Positions 60,291-64,000 of a stretch of 64,000 nt of DNA are shown here, piece after piece; position 1 is the stretch's first letter, and the number at the start of each line of letters is the position of its first letter. The notes below the pieces were generated by a model. That model had not been told where the DNA came from. It saw nothing but the letters and a program-made list of their open reading frames with translations, and searched no databases. The position numbers were made by a program, and so were the translations under genes. Source of the DNA: Bacteroidales bacterium (GTDB taxonomy: Bacteria; Bacteroidota; Bacteroidia; Bacteroidales; Muribaculaceae); contig SUXH01000002.1 in assembly GCA_015061055.1 (NCBI GenBank), forward strand, positions 62,001-126,000, written 5' to 3'.

Positions 60291-63200
60291 ATGAACATAA
60301 CAAAATCGATATATAACACAATATTCGCTTTTATCATTGTAGCTATTGCATCAATCAATGCTCACGCACTACCAGCCGACAGCTATGCTACAGAATCAAT
60401 GCTCGCAAAAGGGAAATGGGTAAAAATCAAGGCGTTTTCAACCGGTTTCCACTGCATTACTCCGACCGACATCAAGCAATGGGGATTTGGCAACAGCAAC
60501 AACGTTAAGGTGTTCGGTTACGGAGGAGCACCAATATCGCTCATTCTCGATGAAAAGCAAATCGACGACCTCATTCAAATACCGGTATTCAACCAAAACG
60601 GCTACATCTATTTCTATGCACAAGATGTAACAACTTGGAGAAAAGACAACACCTATGGCTATGTGCAATACCAACATCCTTACGCCACTGAGGCTTATTA
60701 TTTCGTTACCGATCGCGACGACATCGAACAGCTCTCAATATCATCGGTCGACGCCTCGCCACGCGAAGGAGGAAATGTTATAACAACTTTCACTGCGAGC
60801 AACTTCCACGAAAAGGAAAACACATCGCCCATTGAGTCGGGTAATTTTATGCTTGGAGAAGATTTCCGTTTTACCCCATCGCGCAATTTTGAAATAAGCC
60901 TGCCTGGATATATCGACAACACTCCCATAAAGATTCTCACTTCATTTGCAGCAAACACGTCGGGGGGAAGTGGCAGCAAACTAACATTCACAGCCAACGA
61001 CAGTATTCTTACTGCATCATCGACCGACGACATTGCGCCTCTCGGCAACGGCAATGCTTTGGTAAACACTACGAAATCGCTAAAAACAGTTTCACTTACA
61101 GGCAACAAACTACGCCTAAACATAAATTTCACGTCGACAGGTACACTCACCCTTGCCAATCTTGACTATATCACAGTCAATTATACGGCACAGATTTTAC
61201 CATTCCTCAAATTCCGCACCGAATCATCGACTACCACAAGTGATATTATAAGTATAAACGATAATGTAACCAACGAATCACTACAAGTGTGGGACGTTAC
61301 CGAACCACACAATCCTTTTGTCGTAAAAGGTGTGATAAATGGAAATAGTTATCGTTTCTCACCGGTAAAAAACGGCTATCGTGAATATAACTCTTTCAGC
61401 CCACAAGTTACGGTATCTTCGGTAAAGAAAATTGAGAACATCAACAACCAGAATATTCATGGCGAAGCCACTCCCGATATGATTATCATCACTCCTACCG
61501 AATTCAAGGAGCAGGCTCAACGCATTGCCGACTTACACTTGACACTCGACTCAATGCGAGTGCTTGTGGTGGAACAAGAAATGGTGTTCAATGAATTTTC
61601 TTCGGGAACACCCGACTTTATGGCATATCGAAAAATGGCAAAAATGTTCTATGACCGAGGCACCGATGAGAGCGGACACCGATTGGGTTATGTTCTGCTT
61701 TTCGGTCGTGGCACCTACGACAACCGCAAATTATCATCTACCATAAAGGCTCTCAAATACCCTATGCTACTCACTTGGCAAACCGACAACGGCTCCAACG
61801 AGATAGATTCTTATTCTACCGACGACATTCTGGGATTTCTTGAAAACAACTCAGGAGCAAACCTTGCCAACGAAACCCTAAGCATCGCTGTAGGACGTAT
61901 GCCTGTAAAAAGTGTTAGCGAAGCGAAAGATGTAGTCGACAAGCTTTACACCTACACCACAAAGCAGGATTTCGGGACCTGGAAGAACAACATATTGATA
62001 ATTGCCGATGATATGAACAACGGCATTCATATGGAACAGGGGGATGCCGTAATCAATGCCCACAAAGCTAATGGAGGCGAAAATTACGTTTACAATCGTG
62101 TTTATCTTGATGCGTTTGAAGTAGAAAGCTCAGGATCGGGACGCTCATACCCTCAAGCACGAAAAAAAATGTATCAACTACTCAACGAGGGCGTGTTATA
62201 CCTCAACTACATAGGGCATTCAGGCAATTTCGCTTGGACAGCCGACGGACTGCTCACATTCAACGACATCAACTCTATGTACTTAAAACATCTGCCGCTT
62301 ATGCTCACTGCTTCTTGCGAATTTACACGCCTCGACAAAGCAGAAGAAACAGGTGGCGAAATATTATTCCTCAACCCTCGCGGGGGAGCTATAGCACTCA
62401 TCACGACAGCTCGACAAGTTTATATCACCGACAACGGCTCACTCAACAAATTAATTGCATCCTATATGTTTGACAAGGATAACGATGGCAGACATTACCG
62501 CATCGGAGACATTCTTCGACTCGGCAAGAATGCAATACCAAATAATGTCAACAAACTGAAATATTTTCTTGTGGGCGACCCTGCTCTACGCTTGGCCTAC
62601 CCAACCTACAATGTTAAGTTGGAATCAATCAACGACAATGCAATAAACACCGAAGATAAGCCTACTTTCAAAGCTCGCCAATCGATGACGCTCAAAGGCT
62701 CTATAGTTGACTCTTATGGCAACAAAGCCACACACTTTAACGGGGCAATAATCCCCACACTCTACGACATCGAGAAAGAAGTTACCACACATGGATATAG
62801 TGCCGGTAGCGACGAGGGAAAAGTATATACATTCCTCGATCGTTCCAACAAATTATCGATAGCAAAAGACTCGGTAAAAAACGGAGAGTTCACAGTTACT
62901 GTATCTATTCCGTCGGAAATTGAAGCCCCTTCAAAATATGACAATTTCACTCCTGCGATGCTTAATTTCTATGCAAGTAGCAGCAACGGAATCGAAGCCA
63001 ATGGCAACAACGAACAATTCTACATCTACGGATACGACGACTTGGCAGAAAGCGATACTATCGGACCTGCCATCGAACTATTTACACTGAATTCAGAATC
63101 ATTTGTCGATGGTAATAATGTAAATGAATCACCTCTTGTTATCGCACAGATACAAGATGAGAGTGGCATCAACCTATCAAGCAGCGGTATCGGACATCAA

Positions 63201-63722
63201 ATGACATTGCTCCTTGATGGTAAGACCACTTATTCCGACATTTCTTCTTACTATACACCCGACTTTACTACGATAGGCAACAAGGGCTCGATATATTACA
63301 CTCTTAACAATTTGACCGAAGGTAATCACACTCTTCGTCTCAAAGTGTGGGATACATTCAACAACTCATCGGAGAAAACTATCTCATTCAACGTGATAAA
63401 AGGCTTACAACCCGAGATGTACGACGTGTATGCCGTTGGCAATCCCGCATCGGTCGATGCTAAGTTCTACATCAAGCACAATCGTCCCGAAGTTCTCATC
63501 ACCGTAACTCTCTATGTCTACGACCTTATGGGACGTCTTGTGTGGAGTACTCAAGAAAGTGGTAAGAGTGACATGTTCACATCTTTCCCTATCACTTGGA
63601 ATCTTACCGACCAAGCTGGCAAAAGAGTACCACGTGGCATATATGTATATAAGGCAGGAATATCCACCGATGGTATACATGAAACGACTAAAGCAAAGAA
63701 AATTGCCGTAGCTGCCGAATAA
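60291..63722 (+). CDS. porU: Type IX secretion system sortase PorU (C25 peptidase-like)
   Basis: Surface-exposed gingipain-related peptidase that removes C-terminal sorting domains of T9SS cargo and links it to anionic LPS. The protein of about 1143 residues has a signal sequence (MNITKSIYNTIFAFIIVAIA) and an N-terminal strand region with KIKAFSTGFHCITPTDIKQW. The C25 peptidase region has DMIIITPTEFKEQAQRIADL near residue 400 and a catalytic His in LNYIGHSGNFAWTADG near residue 640. The catalytic Cys is in LMLTASCEFTRLDKAEETGG near residue 675. Ig-like parts follow to about 1040, and the end carries its own CTD-like segment (LYVYDLMGRLVWSTQE, PRGIYVYKAGIS). Its presence supports reading the YYNLQGVKV tails elsewhere in the window as sorting signals. 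Confidence 0.92.
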   Translation: MNITKSIYNTIFAFIIVAIASINAHALPADSYATESMLAKGKWVKIKAFSTGFHCITPTDIKQWGFGNSNNVKVFGYGGAPISLILDEKQIDDLIQIPVFNQNGYIYFYAQDVTTWRKDNTYGYVQYQHPYATEAYYFVTDRDDIEQLSISSVDASPREGGNVITTFTASNFHEKENTSPIESGNFMLGEDFRFTPSRNFEISLPGYIDNTPIKILTSFAANTSGGSGSKLTFTANDSILTASSTDDIAPLGNGNALVNTTKSLKTVSLTGNKLRLNINFTSTGTLTLANLDYITVNYTAQILPFLKFRTESSTTTSDIISINDNVTNESLQVWDVTEPHNPFVVKGVINGNSYRFSPVKNGYREYNSFSPQVTVSSVKKIENINNQNIHGEATPDMIIITPTEFKEQAQRIADLHLTLDSMRVLVVEQEMVFNEFSSGTPDFMAYRKMAKMFYDRGTDESGHRLGYVLLFGRGTYDNRKLSSTIKALKYPMLLTWQTDNGSNEIDSYSTDDILGFLENNSGANLANETLSIAVGRMPVKSVSEAKDVVDKLYTYTTKQDFGTWKNNILIIADDMNNGIHMEQGDAVINAHKANGGENYVYNRVYLDAFEVESSGSGRSYPQARKKMYQLLNEGVLYLNYIGHSGNFAWTADGLLTFNDINSMYLKHLPLMLTASCEFTRLDKAEETGGEILFLNPRGGAIALITTARQVYITDNGSLNKLIASYMFDKDNDGRHYRIGDILRLGKNAIPNNVNKLKYFLVGDPALRLAYPTYNVKLESINDNAINTEDKPTFKARQSMTLKGSIVDSYGNKATHFNGAIIPTLYDIEKEVTTHGYSAGSDEGKVYTFLDRSNKLSIAKDSVKNGEFTVTVSIPSEIEAPSKYDNFTPAMLNFYASSSNGIEANGNNEQFYIYGYDDLAESDTIGPAIELFTLNSESFVDGNNVNESPLVIAQIQDESGINLSSSGIGHQMTLLLDGKTTYSDISSYYTPDFTTIGNKGSIYYTLNNLTEGNHTLRLKVWDTFNNSSEKTISFNVIKGLQPEMYDVYAVGNPASVDAKFYIKHNRPEVLITVTLYVYDLMGRLVWSTQESGKSDMFTSFPITWNLTDQAGKRVPRGIYVYKAGISTDGIHETTKAKKIAVAAE

Positions 63723-63769
63723 ACCTTTTTTTTTACCAAATTATACACCATTTTTCATAATATATAATT

Positions 63770-63777
63770 ATCTTTGC
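63770..63777 (+). promoter_or_regulatory. -7 box of the CD225-like gene
   Basis: TATCTTTG, perfect match, 33 bp before the ATG. Confidence 0.55.
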
Positions 63778-63810
63778 GAAAGAAAATAACAATTTAATAA
63801 AAGACGAACT

Positions 63811-64000
63811 ATGCAACCAAATCAAAAACCCGACAATTATCTTGTGTGGGCAATTCTATCCACCGTACTATGCTGTCTTCCTCTTGGAATCGTAGCAATA
63901 GTAAAATCAAGCAAAGTAGACAGCCTTTGGGCACAAGGATATTACGATGAGGCAATCCAAACAGCTAACGATGCTAAAAAATGGTGTATTATCGGAGCAG
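63811..64000 (+). CDS. CD225/dispanin-like small membrane protein (partial)
   Basis: The frame opens MQPNQKPDNYLVWAILSTVL and remains open to the window edge (63 residues seen). A hydrophobic helix (VWAILSTVLCCLPLGIVAIV) is followed by KSSKVDSLWAQGYYDEAIQT and ANDAKKWCIIGA, the pattern of CD225/dispanin proteins, in which a second membrane helix should follow just beyond the window. Bacterial members are of unknown function. It has its own -7 box and is not part of the porU transcript by spacing (88 bp). Confidence 0.8.
   Translation, partial: MQPNQKPDNYLVWAILSTVLCCLPLGIVAIVKSSKVDSLWAQGYYDEAIQTANDAKKWCIIGA

Overview
The window reads as a chromosomal segment of a Bacteroidales bacterium, most likely Muribaculaceae or a close Porphyromonadaceae-like relative (inference). 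Support: Bacteroidetes promoters (TAnnTTTG -7 box with a TTTG/TTG -33 box about 20 nt upstream) precede many genes; there is no general Shine-Dalgarno use; the families are typical of the phylum (DUF4270, DUF6242 and DUF6089-like proteins, tandem Skp/OmpH genes beside bamA, an alternative GlmU, TM2 and MATE proteins); the type IX secretion sortase PorU is present; and two secreted proteins end in the Muribaculaceae/Prevotella-like tail YYNLQGVKVENPSNG. Housekeeping genes fill most of the window.

Layout. 1-2.3 kb: str operon rpsL-rpsG-fusA (fusA cut by the window edge). 2.4-4.2 kb: divergent rfbC and a GlmU-like gene. 4.5-13 kb: antiporter, asd, a fadD-like/prfB/argB unit (prfB has the classical +1 programmed frameshift) and an argE-like peptidase. 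13-15.3 kb: priming sugar transferase, glycerate kinase, tRNA-His. 15.4-17.8 kb: ECF sigma / anti-sigma / small secreted protein / outer-membrane protein operon. 18-23 kb: nagA, a CapA-like gene, folD, ffh. 23-25.3 kb: a one-domain glycogen-synthase-like protein and a DUF4270 lipoprotein. 25.6-27.4 kb and 42.4-44 kb: two paralogous secreted proteins with almost identical C-terminal tails. 27.8-35.4 kb: three Skp-like chaperones, bamA, uppS, a DUF6089-like barrel and a DUF6242 lipoprotein. 35.6-37.7 kb: prmC-recX-comF. 37.7-42.2 kb: an isolated divergent phage-type pair, a large structural-like protein and a terminase large subunit. 44-49 kb: accessory island with AbiE toxin-antitoxin, a DUF4143 ATPase and a YhcG/DUF1016 nuclease. 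49.1-54.1 kb: an orphan small-RNA candidate, then a lipoprotein glycosidase and a SusA-like amylase. 54.1-60 kb: MATE transporter, an ACP-like protein, a TM2 protein, yidC and a CTP-synthase-like protein. 60.3-64 kb: porU and the start of a CD225-like membrane protein.

How the parts fit. The envelope theme is strong: bamA and the Skp homologues, yidC, ffh, uppS, porU, and predicted T9SS or lipoprotein clients. Carbohydrate processing appears as nagA, the glycosidase/amylase pair and the glycogen-synthase-like gene.

Most unusual points: (1) a family of noncoding repeats built from an ordered chain of short hairpins, concentrated around the accessory island and bounding its cassettes; (2) a CTP-synthase homologue in the pyrG position beside yidC that has lost the glutaminase Cys and His and the KTKPTQ segment yet has a consensus promoter; (3) an ACP-like protein with Glu in place of the phosphopantetheine Ser; (4) an orphan transcription unit on the minus strand at 49.1-49.3 kb with promoter, stem-loops and terminator but no ORF; (5) the isolated terminase pair; (6) twin palindromes in the promoter of the DUF4143 ATPase.
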